Below, piece by piece: positions 1 to 6,351 of a DNA stretch of 6,703 bases. Numbering within the stretch: the stretch's first letter is position 1; each line of letters opens with the position of its first letter. Made by a program: the position numbers and the translations under genes. This DNA comes from Planctomycetota bacterium (GTDB lineage Bacteria; Planctomycetota; Planctomycetia; Planctomycetales; Planctomycetaceae), in assembly GCA_013151585.1 (NCBI GenBank), contig JAADHY010000717.1:1-6703 (forward strand), given 5' to 3'. The notes under the pieces are model-generated. The model saw only the letters and a list, made by a program, of their open reading frames with translations. It made no database searches and was not told the DNA's origin.

Positions 1-24
1 ACGTTCGCCGTCGGCTGGAGCGGT

Positions 25-801
25 CTACCACGGTGGCAGCGCCAAGGTGCCTCCTTCGAGCGGCAAGACGGCGCCGCTGATGAAGTCCGCCTCATCACTA
101 ACCAGGAACGCCACGGCCCGAGCTACATCGATCGGCTCTCCCATTCGCCGCACGGGGATTCTTTCGGCGACCTCGGCATAGATTTCCTCCTTGGGTCGGT
201 CCCAAGCCTCGCAGGAAGCGGCCAGCATGGGCGTGTCGATCGTACCAGGACTGACGGCCACAAAGCGGATACCCTCGGGGCTGTGATCCGTCACCAGAGA
301 ACGCATCAGCGCCACCAACGCGGCCTTCGACGCGCAGTACACCGCGTGCTCGGGGAAACCGATGTCTGCTGCAACCGACGTCGTGAAACAGATGACCCCG
401 CCGCCGTGTTCGCGCATGACTGGAATGGCGTGCTTGGCCACCCAAATGGCGCCCAGGAGGTTAACATCCATGAGCAGCCGGAAATCCTCGAGCGTCAAGT
501 CGGTGATCTTCTGGCTGCGAAGGACGCCCGCATTGGCATGAGCCACGTCCAGCCGCCCGAATCGTTCGACGGCCATATCCACCGCGGCCTGGACGTCTTC
601 TTCACGGCTGACGTCACCGAGGTGAAACAAACACTCATGCCCTTCGGCGGCCATTTGTTCGGCCAGCGCTTTGCCCTCGTCCTCTTGGATCGACATGGCG
701 ACAACTTTGGCGCCGGAACGAGCAAAGAGCTGGCAGCAGGCCAGCCCGATTCCGGACGTGCCGCCGGTCACGAGAATCACTTTGTCTTTCAAATCGGCCA
801 T
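25..801 (-). CDS. Classical SDR-family NAD(P)-dependent oxidoreductase
   Basis: This is a 258-residue cytoplasmic enzyme, the usual length for a classical short-chain dehydrogenase/reductase. It should oxidise an alcohol or reduce a carbonyl using NAD(P)(H). The nucleotide-binding motif TGGTSGIG is at residues 12-19, the structural NAG motif at 90-92, and the full catalytic tetrad is present: N114, S142, Y155 and K159 (YCASK). The substrate-loop start PGTIDTPM and the C-terminal EGGT segment also fit. The residue after the second beta strand (VVAMS) is neither the Asp typical of NAD enzymes nor a clear Arg, so cofactor preference is open. The ATG at 801 was chosen because an AGGAG site lies 7 nt upstream and the Rossmann fold starts at residue 8; the frame stays open to about 867 but adds only unconserved residues. 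It is the last gene of the run, 139 bp after the epimerase. The family is certain; the substrate, perhaps a sugar, polyol or hydroxy acid, cannot be told. Confidence 0.93.
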   Translation of the reverse strand: MADLKDKVILVTGGTSGIGLACCQLFARSGAKVVAMSIQEDEGKALAEQMAAEGHECLFHLGDVSREEDVQAAVDMAVERFGRLDVAHANAGVLRSQKITDLTLEDFRLLMDVNLLGAIWVAKHAIPVMREHGGGVICFTTSVAADIGFPEHAVYCASKAALVALMRSLVTDHSPEGIRFVAVSPGTIDTPMLAASCEAWDRPKEEIYAEVAERIPVRRMGEPIDVARAVAFLVSDEADFISGAVLPLEGGTLALPPW

Positions 802-808
802 GGCAGAA

Positions 809-813
809 CTCCT
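809..813 (-). promoter_or_regulatory. Shine-Dalgarno site of the SDR gene
   Basis: The minus strand reads AGGAG here, 7 nt before the ATG at 801-799. This site decides the start in favour of 801 over the upstream in-frame codons, which lack such a site and a conserved N-terminus. Confidence 0.8.
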
Positions 814-882
814 GTCCTTCTGCGGCGAAAGTCTCACGGCGAATGGCGGCCATGAGGCCACCGACATCGGAAAGGGTGATGA

Positions 883-906
883 GCCCGCTTCCAGCCAAAA
901 GCGGGC
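883..906 (-). repeat. 8-bp inverted repeat between epimerase and SDR genes
   Basis: GCCCGCTT at 883-890 and AAGCGGGC at 899-906 are perfect complements around an 8-nt loop. In the minus-strand transcript this would form a GC-rich hairpin about 35 nt after the epimerase stop codon. No T-run follows, so it does not qualify as a standard intrinsic terminator; it could be a mRNA-stabilising or processing hairpin, or chance. A second, imperfect stem (904-912 with 920-928, one mismatch in the minus transcript) shares bases 904-906, so the two could not form fully together. Confidence 0.4.
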
Positions 907-940
907 GAGCGGACGTCTCCCGTTCGCCGATGGTCAGTCC

Positions 941-1923
941 TCAACCCACATATCCCGATCGCTGCCGACGCGGACGGCCAGAGCGACGAAACTCAATCGC
1001 CCGATCCACCAACCTGAAAATGTCCACTTCGGGGCGATAGCCTAACACATACTTGGCTTTGGTCACATCAATGCAAAAATCTTGGCCCACCGGATCGACC
1101 AGCTCGATCACATCAATCCCCAGCCGCTCGCCCACGTACGCGGCCGTCTCAACATAGTCGAACGGATCGTTCATGGCGATCATGAACGTTTCGCCTTCAA
1201 TGTCGGGGGTCGTCAGTGCTCGCAAGAACGCTTGCACGCAATCCTCAACGGCCACAATGTGACGGCGCATCGGCTTGCCGTCCGGGTGGCGCAGCGCGAC
1301 GGCGGCGTCTTGCCCGGCTTCCATCCGCGCCTTCTGGTCATCGTTCATCAACTCAGACCAAACCGGTACGCCGAACTGTTCGCCAGCCACCGTCAGATGA
1401 TTGAGGATGTCATCTTCCGTATGAATCCAGGACATCCGCAACGTCACCGTCGGGACCCCTTGCTGGACGAAATACTGACGAGCCATCGTCTCCTCGATGA
1501 CTTTCGACAGCGGATAGTAACCGGGGTAGGCGGCCATGGGGATGTCTTCGTCGATCGGGACCGGCTGCCGGTTGAAATAGATGCCGTTGACACAATCACC
1601 GCTGGCCAAGAGGAAGCGCCGAAGCCGGTCGCTGCGAGCGGCGGCTTCCAGCAGGTTAAACGTGCCGCGAAAGCTAACCTCGATCACTCCGTCGCGGTCT
1701 TCCTTGCAGGTCGCTAGATGGATGACCGCGTCGGCTTCGGCCACAACCGATTCAATCGCATCGGCATCGCCCAAACTCACCTGGACTTCCTGGACCCCGG
1801 TAACATCGACCGTCGGTGCCGCAGGGCCGTCACTTCGTACCCGTGCGCGACCAGGGCTTCGCAAAGCGGACCCCCCAATTTGCCGCTGGCACCGGTCACA
1901 AGGATTCTGTTGAGATCACTCAT
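941..1923 (-). CDS. Extended-SDR NAD(P)-dependent epimerase/dehydratase, frame broken near 1816
   Basis: This gene encodes an extended short-chain dehydrogenase of the nucleotide-sugar epimerase/dehydratase class, which remodels sugars bound to NAD(P). The ATG at 1923, with GGGAGGG upstream, opens a frame holding the Rossmann motif VTGASGKLGG (residues 9-18) and the strand LVAHGYEVTAL, but it hits TGA at 1779-1777. The rest lies in the -1 frame, which continues to TGA at 943-941: the strand DAVIHLA, the active-site LLASGD serine, and the YPLSK motif (Y and K about 137 and 141 in the joined protein). Joining at H36 (CAC at 1818-1816) gives ~327 residues, normal for the family. The downstream part alone lacks the cofactor-binding loop. 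The break is therefore an apparent one-base deletion: a sequencing error, or a recent pseudogene. No slippery heptamer is visible there. The substrate is not identifiable; a simple reductase or dehydratase of the same fold is also possible. Confidence 0.85.
1813..1830 (-). other. Apparent -1 frameshift site in the epimerase gene
   Basis: Upstream codons read EVTALRH in the frame of the ATG at 1923. Downstream codons read PTVDVTGVQ in the -1 frame, with CCG at 1816-1814. Adding one C to the CACCG run (to CACCCG) restores a smooth protein. The six-G run at 1876-1871 is an unlikely site for the lesion, because the residues just after it (PLCEALVAHGYEV) still fit the family in the original frame. 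Confidence 0.7.
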
Positions 1924-2119
1924 GCTGTTCCCTCCCAATCGTCAGTTCCGCCGGACCGTAAGCACGCTCGAGTTTGGACGGCCGTGGCCCTTCCCAGGCG
2001 ACCGCTGTTTTCTCCGAAACAGGCTTGGTTGAAGCGGTTGCCTCTTCGGAGCGCGGGATGCGCATCGCCTGGTGGCCACGATTCCGTGACTTCGAACGTT
2101 CCTCGTGCTTGTTGAACAA
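1916..2119 (-). CDS. Possible 67-residue small ORF before the epimerase (doubtful)
   Basis: A 67-codon frame starts with TTG at 2119 and ends with TGA at 1918-1916, so its end overlaps the epimerase start (ATGAGTGA). The predicted peptide is hydrophilic and rich in Arg, Glu and Ser, with no signal peptide, membrane segment or motif I recognise. There is no clear Shine-Dalgarno site before the TTG. Its only support is that it fills most of the 223-bp gap in the right orientation and could be translationally coupled to the epimerase. It may equally be an untranslated leader that happens to be open in a GC-rich genome. Confidence 0.15.
   Translation of the reverse strand: MFNKHEERSKSRNRGHQAMRIPRSEEATASTKPVSEKTAVAWEGPRPSKLERAYGPAELTIGREQHE
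1931..1935 (-). promoter_or_regulatory. Shine-Dalgarno site of the epimerase gene
   Basis: The minus strand reads GGAGG within GGGAGGG, 7 nt before the ATG at 1923-1921. It supports the start at 1923, and with it the view that the Rossmann-containing frame is the true N-terminus, rather than the TTG at 1864 that opens the downstream frame. Confidence 0.75.
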
Positions 2120-2146
2120 ACTCGAACAGCGAAACCACGGTCGATG

Positions 2147-3184
2147 CTAGGATGCCTCGGCCGCACCGAGTCGGACCACCTGGCCCGTTTGCGCCGACTC
2201 GATCGCCGCCGCGATCAACGCCACGACGTCGCGAGATTCCTGCGGGGTAATCCAGTCCGGTCGCTGACCGGTAGCCACACAGCGTGCGAAATATCGCAGT
2301 TCCTCCTGAAGGATGCCGAAACGTCCGCCAAACATCTTGGGCCAATAGAGCGTGTCAGGCAGGCGAACGCCGTCGGCGTCGTGGATCTCGACGCCGGCTT
2401 CACCGCAATTGATGTACAATGCCCCTTCGGTGCCGATCACTTCCATCCGCGCGTCGATCTGATAAGGCGTCGTTTCCGGCAAATGCCAGACCGACTCGAC
2501 CACGCCCACAGCACCGTTCTCCAGCCGGAACATGGCCCAACCCACGTCGGGGTGTTTCCGTTTTCCAGGGTGCACCTCTTGCGCATAAACGCTGATCGGT
2601 TTGGCCCCAGAGAACCACAACATCAGGTCGGCATCGTGGATGCCGTCCCCCAACAGCGCCGAGATCTTGTCGAGGACCATATCGCCGATGACCTTCGACA
2701 AGTTTCGGCGCGCGTGCATCGAAATGATCTGGCCGATGCGTCCTTCGTCGATCGCCCGTTTGGCCAGAACGACCCGCGGGTCAAACCGACAAATGTGGCC
2801 GACCATGAACATCCCAGAAGCCTCGGTCACAGCTTGCAGAATCTGATCGCACTCGGCCACGGTCTCGGCCATCGGCTTTTCCAACAAAACGTGTTTGCCC
2901 GCTCTCAGAGCATCGATCGTCACTTGGCAGTGATCGTAAACATGGGTCGTGATGCTGACGGCATCCACGTCGGGGTCAGCCAGCAATTGCCGGTAGTCCG
3001 TGTAGCGACGCTCGACACCGAACCGATCCGCAACCTCGGCCAAGCGGTCCGGCCGGCGCGTGCACAACGCGGTCAATTCCACTTCCGGCATGTTCGCCAG
3101 CGTCTCGGCGTGCACTTCGCCAAAAAAACCCAAGCCGATCACGCCCCATCGGACGGAGCCTCCCTTTCGCGCTGACTCGCCCAT
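2147..3184 (-). CDS. Gfo/Idh/MocA family NAD(P)-dependent oxidoreductase
   Basis: This is a 345-residue cytoplasmic dehydrogenase, of typical length for the glucose-fructose oxidoreductase / inositol dehydrogenase / MocA family, which oxidises or reduces sugars, inositols and related polyols. The N-terminal Rossmann fold begins at residue 11 with GLGFFG at 17-22. The family signature EKP is at 102-104, where the lysine belongs to the active site. The C-terminal alpha/beta domain contains GDGIHDADLMLW (179-190), with the H183/D184 pair expected in the catalytic centre. No signal peptide is seen, so it is not one of the secreted, Tat-exported members. The ATG at 3184 was chosen because AGGAGG lies 5 nt upstream; the frame stays open to 3310 but an earlier start would put that site inside the gene. 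It lies 223 bp upstream of the epimerase and 198 bp after the BamA stop. A role in sugar or polyol conversion with the two SDR genes is plausible; the substrate is unknown. Confidence 0.93.
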   Translation of the reverse strand: MGESARKGGSVRWGVIGLGFFGEVHAETLANMPEVELTALCTRRPDRLAEVADRFGVERRYTDYRQLLADPDVDAVSITTHVYDHCQVTIDALRAGKHVLLEKPMAETVAECDQILQAVTEASGMFMVGHICRFDPRVVLAKRAIDEGRIGQIISMHARRNLSKVIGDMVLDKISALLGDGIHDADLMLWFSGAKPISVYAQEVHPGKRKHPDVGWAMFRLENGAVGVVESVWHLPETTPYQIDARMEVIGTEGALYINCGEAGVEIHDADGVRLPDTLYWPKMFGGRFGILQEELRYFARCVATGQRPDWITPQESRDVVALIAAAIESAQTGQVVRLGAAEAS

Positions 3185-3189
3185 GTCGT

Positions 3190-3195
3190 CCTCCT
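3190..3195 (-). promoter_or_regulatory. Strong Shine-Dalgarno site of the Gfo/Idh/MocA gene
   Basis: The minus strand reads AGGAGG, 5 nt before the ATG at 3184-3182. It sets the start there rather than at the in-frame upstream codons. Confidence 0.85.
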
Positions 3196-3227
3196 GATAA
3201 AAAACACCGCGACTCATGTCGGAGTTG

Positions 3228-3256
3228 AACTTACAGCAAAACCCGTCCCCAGACAA
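3228..3256 (-). promoter_or_regulatory. Weak sigma70-like promoter candidate upstream of the Gfo/Idh/MocA gene
   Basis: On the minus strand TTGTCT (3256-3251, four of six matches to the -35 consensus) is separated by exactly 17 nt from TAAGTT (3233-3228, three of six matches to the -10 consensus). Transcription would start near 3221, giving a leader of about 37 nt that includes the AGGAGG site. Such matches occur by chance, and promoter consensus in this group is poorly known. The position in a 198-bp gap is the main support. Confidence 0.22.
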
Positions 3257-3382
3257 CTCTGCAGAACGGCGCTTTTCGCTCCGAGCCAGCGGCTGCCGCG
3301 CATGCCGCAACGAGGGAAGGATGGGCCGTCGGCAAGCGTTCCGAAATCGCCGGTGGAGTGAGATGGGCTGCAGCGACAGGGC

Positions 3383-6052
3383 CTATCGGAACAGACCGAC
3401 GTAGAAGCTAAAGATTTGCTCGTCGTCGGTCTCAGCCTTGGCGATCGGAAAGGCCCAGTCCAGAGCGATCGGTGCCGGCCCCATGGCGGGAATCGTCAAG
3501 CGCAAGCCCGCCCCCACGCTCACGCGGAAATCGTTGAAGCTGACCCGTTCGGCCACGGTGCCAAAGTCGCTGAAGAAGACCACCGACACGACTTCGTCCG
3601 CAGTGACTGGCAGCAGGTATTGGACACTGCCCGTGAACAGCCACCGGCCCCCGACCCGTACGTCCGTGCCGACCGGGGTATTAGGAACTGGTCCGACACC
3701 GCGGAATTCGAAGCCACGGAACGACTGAAAACCGCCAGCGAAGAAGCGTTCAAAGATGGGCGTATCCACATCAGACCAACCCATGCGCGAGCCAAGGCTC
3801 AAGATGTGCCGTCCACTTCCGTCGGGCCGACTGTAAACGGTGAAGTACTGCCGCGCCTCGGTTTCGAAGCGCGGGTAGACGTAATCACCGAAGGCCTGTT
3901 CAAAGCTCGCCTGGATGAAATGTCCTTCGGCAGGTAAGAACGGAGCGTCCCGCGTATCGTGTGCCACACTGAATCGTCCGGAATAAAAGGCGTTGCTGCC
4001 GACGGCGTCCAGCAAGATTTGAGGCGTCGGGGCGTCCGGATTCTGCAGATCGACCGACTCCAAACGCACCGAGGCCATGACCGACCATTCGTTTGTGATT
4101 TGGTAGCCTAAACTGACGCGACCTCCCAGTCGGGTTTCGTCCCAATCCGGGTAAAAACGGTTGAAGTAGAATCCGCTGACGCCGAAGCTGAAGTCCGTGT
4201 TCAAGAAGTACGGATCGGAAAAGCTGACCAAATAGCGGCTGACGATGTCTCCCGGAATGGCCTCCAAGCGGAACCGCTGGCCGGCTCCGCGCCATGCCGT
4301 GCCGTTTAAGATGTCCTCCCAACTGCGGGGCGGGCGGAACAGGTCGAAGTTGTTCTCTTCGAGGATGATGGATCCGACGATGCCTGCGTCACTGTTGACG
4401 CCGGCTCCGAACATGAGCCGCCCGGTGCGGGCTTCGGTGACGTAGTAATCGAGGTCGATCTGGCCCGGCGGTTGGCTGAGGGCTCGCGCAAACGGATCAC
4501 CGTAGGGGTTGTTTTCGAAGATCGGGTTCGGCGGTTGGGGAAGCGGTAGGGGTTCGCTTTGTCCGCGAGTAGCGACCGATTCCGTGAAAGGCGGTTCCTT
4601 GTCCGGTACCTTGGAAACTTGGACTCGCGGCCCGGCCCCCGGACCACGCTCAAAGATCACCCCCTCCAGCCGTCGCTTGCTCCGTTGGATCAGCTTTGCA
4701 CTGGCCAGGTCGCCGGGATGAGTCAGAATGCGGTTCAGCACCACGGTTTCCTTGGTGTGCGGGTTATCGCCTTGGATGTGTACGTTGATCCGGCGGATCG
4801 TGTAAACACGGTCCTCGTCGATTTTGTAGACCAGGTCCACGACGCCCGGTTCCTCCAAAAACCGCGGTACGGCATCAATAACGGCAAACAGACGGCCGCG
4901 TGAATCGTACAGGTCCTTGATGCGTTGGACATCCTGGTTCAGCGCCCGGCTGCTGAAGTACTCGCCCGGCGTCAACTTCATGTCCTGAGCCAGTTCCGCG
5001 TCGGAGAAAATATGGTTGCCCTGAAAGACCACGTTTCCGATTTTGTACCGGGGACCTTCTTCGATGATGTATTCGATCGTGACGTTGCCTTCGCCGCGAC
5101 GGAGCGGATTCAATTTCTCTTCGGTGATGGTCACTCGGTGCTCGATTTTGACATCGAAATAGCCCAAGTCATGGTAATACTGTTTCAAGGATTCGATATC
5201 GTCCGGGATGGTGGCGGGGTCGAACTTGCCGCCCAAGAGCGTGATGCCGCCGGGCAGAGCTTTCTTGGTCCGCAGTTTTGTGGCGAGCAAACGGTCAAAG
5301 GCCCACCGACACTCGTTGCCCGTGAACTTGATTTTGGTGACGGTCAGTTTCTGGCCTTCGTCGATTTGAAAGATGACCTCACGATCACTACGTGAGCCGC
5401 CTTTCAACAGCGTAACCTTCGCGTAGGGATAGCCTTTCTTGTGGTATTCCTCCTCGATGCGGCGGGCAAGCTGACGATTGAGGCTGATATCGAGCGAATC
5501 GCCCGGTTTCAGTTCCGTGATTTTTTCCAGTTTTTCTGTGGATAGGGCCTTGTTGCCACGGTACTCCACCCGCTCGACCATCGGACGTTCGACGACCCGG
5601 AAGACAAGCACCAACCCCTTGTCCGTCCGCCGGTAGATCGGCTCGACGCTGAAAAACCAGTGGGTGTTGTAAAGTCGTTTCAGGTCTTCGCGGATTTGTT
5701 GTTCGGTGGCGACTCGGCCGATCTGGGTCTTGATCTGCTGGAGGATGCGGGGCGTTTCGATGACCTCGTTGCCCTCGATGACGATATCCACGATCGGCTC
5801 ATTCACGGGGAAATCTTTCGAGGTCTCGGCGGCTCCGAAAGGCTCTTCGGCGGGGACGTCCGGCGACTGGCCACGGACGACCGGCCGCAGACTCAAACTT
5901 TGACAGCCGCTTCCGGCCAGCACACCCGCGAGCAGGCCGACCCAAAGCACGCTCGGACGCCAGCGGGCCTTCTGCCGAACCGAGTCGGCCGGCTCAGCCA
6001 GAACACGCCTTGCCGGCCCCCGGCCGTTCCCGCCGCCGATGACATCGCTCAT
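3383..6052 (-). CDS. bamA: BamA/Omp85 outer-membrane protein assembly factor
   Basis: This 889-residue protein is the barrel component that folds and inserts beta-barrel proteins into the outer membrane. A basic N-terminus leads to a hydrophobic segment (about 34-49) ending in GSGC, with Cys50 as a possible lipidation site. Five POTRA repeats follow at about 86-158, 159-235, 236-335, 336-415 and 416-482, several with the usual strand-ending G-N (IEGNEV, YRGNKA, FTGNEC, FQGNHI). A proline-rich linker spans 483-535, then the barrel runs to the end. The barrel has the Omp85 FRGF motif (778-781) within FAGGFQSFRGF and the conserved stretch GAGLRLTIPAMGPAPIALDW (847-866). The C-terminal strand FSFYVGLFR resembles a beta-signal but ends in Arg. 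The family is larger here than the ~800 residues of proteobacterial BamA. The ATG at 6052 is preceded by AGAAGG at 8 nt; the open frame continues to a TTG at 6229 but that extension is not conserved-looking and would bury the signal sequence. A TamA-like paralogue is less likely given five POTRAs. Confidence 0.93.
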   Translation of the reverse strand: MSDVIGGGNGRGPARRVLAEPADSVRQKARWRPSVLWVGLLAGVLAGSGCQSLSLRPVVRGQSPDVPAEEPFGAAETSKDFPVNEPIVDIVIEGNEVIETPRILQQIKTQIGRVATEQQIREDLKRLYNTHWFFSVEPIYRRTDKGLVLVFRVVERPMVERVEYRGNKALSTEKLEKITELKPGDSLDISLNRQLARRIEEEYHKKGYPYAKVTLLKGGSRSDREVIFQIDEGQKLTVTKIKFTGNECRWAFDRLLATKLRTKKALPGGITLLGGKFDPATIPDDIESLKQYYHDLGYFDVKIEHRVTITEEKLNPLRRGEGNVTIEYIIEEGPRYKIGNVVFQGNHIFSDAELAQDMKLTPGEYFSSRALNQDVQRIKDLYDSRGRLFAVIDAVPRFLEEPGVVDLVYKIDEDRVYTIRRINVHIQGDNPHTKETVVLNRILTHPGDLASAKLIQRSKRRLEGVIFERGPGAGPRVQVSKVPDKEPPFTESVATRGQSEPLPLPQPPNPIFENNPYGDPFARALSQPPGQIDLDYYVTEARTGRLMFGAGVNSDAGIVGSIILEENNFDLFRPPRSWEDILNGTAWRGAGQRFRLEAIPGDIVSRYLVSFSDPYFLNTDFSFGVSGFYFNRFYPDWDETRLGGRVSLGYQITNEWSVMASVRLESVDLQNPDAPTPQILLDAVGSNAFYSGRFSVAHDTRDAPFLPAEGHFIQASFEQAFGDYVYPRFETEARQYFTVYSRPDGSGRHILSLGSRMGWSDVDTPIFERFFAGGFQSFRGFEFRGVGPVPNTPVGTDVRVGGRWLFTGSVQYLLPVTADEVVSVVFFSDFGTVAERVSFNDFRVSVGAGLRLTIPAMGPAPIALDWAFPIAKAETDDEQIFSFYVGLFR

Positions 6053-6060
6053 CGTGTTTG

Positions 6061-6066
6061 CCTTCT
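6061..6066 (-). promoter_or_regulatory. Shine-Dalgarno site of the bamA-like gene
   Basis: The minus strand reads AGAAGG, 8 nt before the ATG at 6052-6050. It is a moderate match, and it favours this start over the TTG at 6229, which would place about 59 extra residues ahead of the signal sequence. Confidence 0.55.
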
Positions 6067-6244
6067 CTTGGTCGGAGAGGAATCGTAGGAGAGGGAAAGT
6101 CTGATTGCGGACCCAGCCGGTTTTCCGTGCGGACAATCGCCACAAAATCGCGGCATTGACGCTTCTCTCACGGAACGGTCTTTCCGCCGCGATCCGGGAA
6201 AAACCGGGCTGGTCGCCGAGACGGTTCAACGAGATGGGAGCGTA

Positions 6245-6273
6245 GATGTATCGGAAATCCCCGTTTGGGGCAA
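6245..6273 (-). promoter_or_regulatory. Weak sigma70-like promoter candidate upstream of the bamA-like gene
   Basis: On the minus strand TTGCCC (6273-6268, four of six -35 matches) lies 17 nt before TACATC (6250-6245, three of six -10 matches). It sits in the 299-bp gap 6053-6351 between the glycoside hydrolase stop and the bamA-like start. Apart from this, the inverted repeat at 6311-6349 and the Shine-Dalgarno site, I see nothing in that gap. The match is weak and could be chance. Confidence 0.18.
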
Positions 6274-6310
6274 GATGAAATCCACTTCTTCCGGAGGTCG
6301 AGACGCTCGA

Positions 6311-6349
6311 TCCGTCGGAGAGTTCGAGACCGCTGCCAAGTCCGACGGA
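6311..6349 (-). repeat. 9-bp perfect inverted repeat just after the glycoside hydrolase stop
   Basis: TCCGTCGGA at 6311-6319 and TCCGACGGA at 6341-6349 are exact complements with a 21-nt spacer. The repeat begins 2 nt past the stop codon (6354-6352) in the direction of transcription. The position fits a 3' end hairpin for the glycoside hydrolase mRNA, but the spacer is long and no T-run follows, so a classical intrinsic terminator is not supported. Confidence 0.4.
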
Positions 6350-6351
6350 AA

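Noticed and set aside
283..855. Plus-strand open frame of 190 codons
   Set aside because: It is antisense to the SDR gene, which has a complete catalytic tetrad and a good ribosome-binding site.
1082..1717. Plus-strand open frame of 211 codons
   Set aside because: It is antisense to the catalytic part of the epimerase and shows shadow-type composition with no motif.
1813..1830. Programmed ribosomal frameshifting in the epimerase
   Set aside because: No X-XXY-YYZ slippery sequence is present at the switch, and this enzyme family is not known to use recoding.
1871..1876. Six-G run (minus strand) as the cause of the epimerase frameshift
   Set aside because: The codons just after the run still encode a family-like helix and strand (EALVAHGYEV) in the original frame, so the shift must come later, near 1816.
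1968..2125. TCGAGTTTG (1968-1976) and CAAACTCGA (2117-2125) as a paired repeat
   Set aside because: The arms are only 9 bp and lie 140 bp apart with no other symmetry; chance is a sufficient explanation.
2105..3175. Long plus-strand open frame of 356 codons
   Set aside because: It lies antisense to the Gfo/Idh/MocA gene, whose Rossmann, EKP and catalytic motifs are clear. Its peptide is rich in His, Arg and Gln with no recognisable domain, typical of a shadow frame in GC-rich DNA.
6193..6209. CCGGG-AAAAA-CCGGG as a terminator hairpin
   Set aside because: The two arms are direct repeats; only CCGG is self-complementary, giving a 4-bp stem, and it lies inside the gap ahead of the bamA-like gene without a T-run.
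6053..6229. Extension of the bamA-like gene upstream to a TTG at 6229
   Set aside because: The added 59 residues have no motif, would place the signal sequence more than 90 residues in, and the start at 6052 has its own Shine-Dalgarno site.
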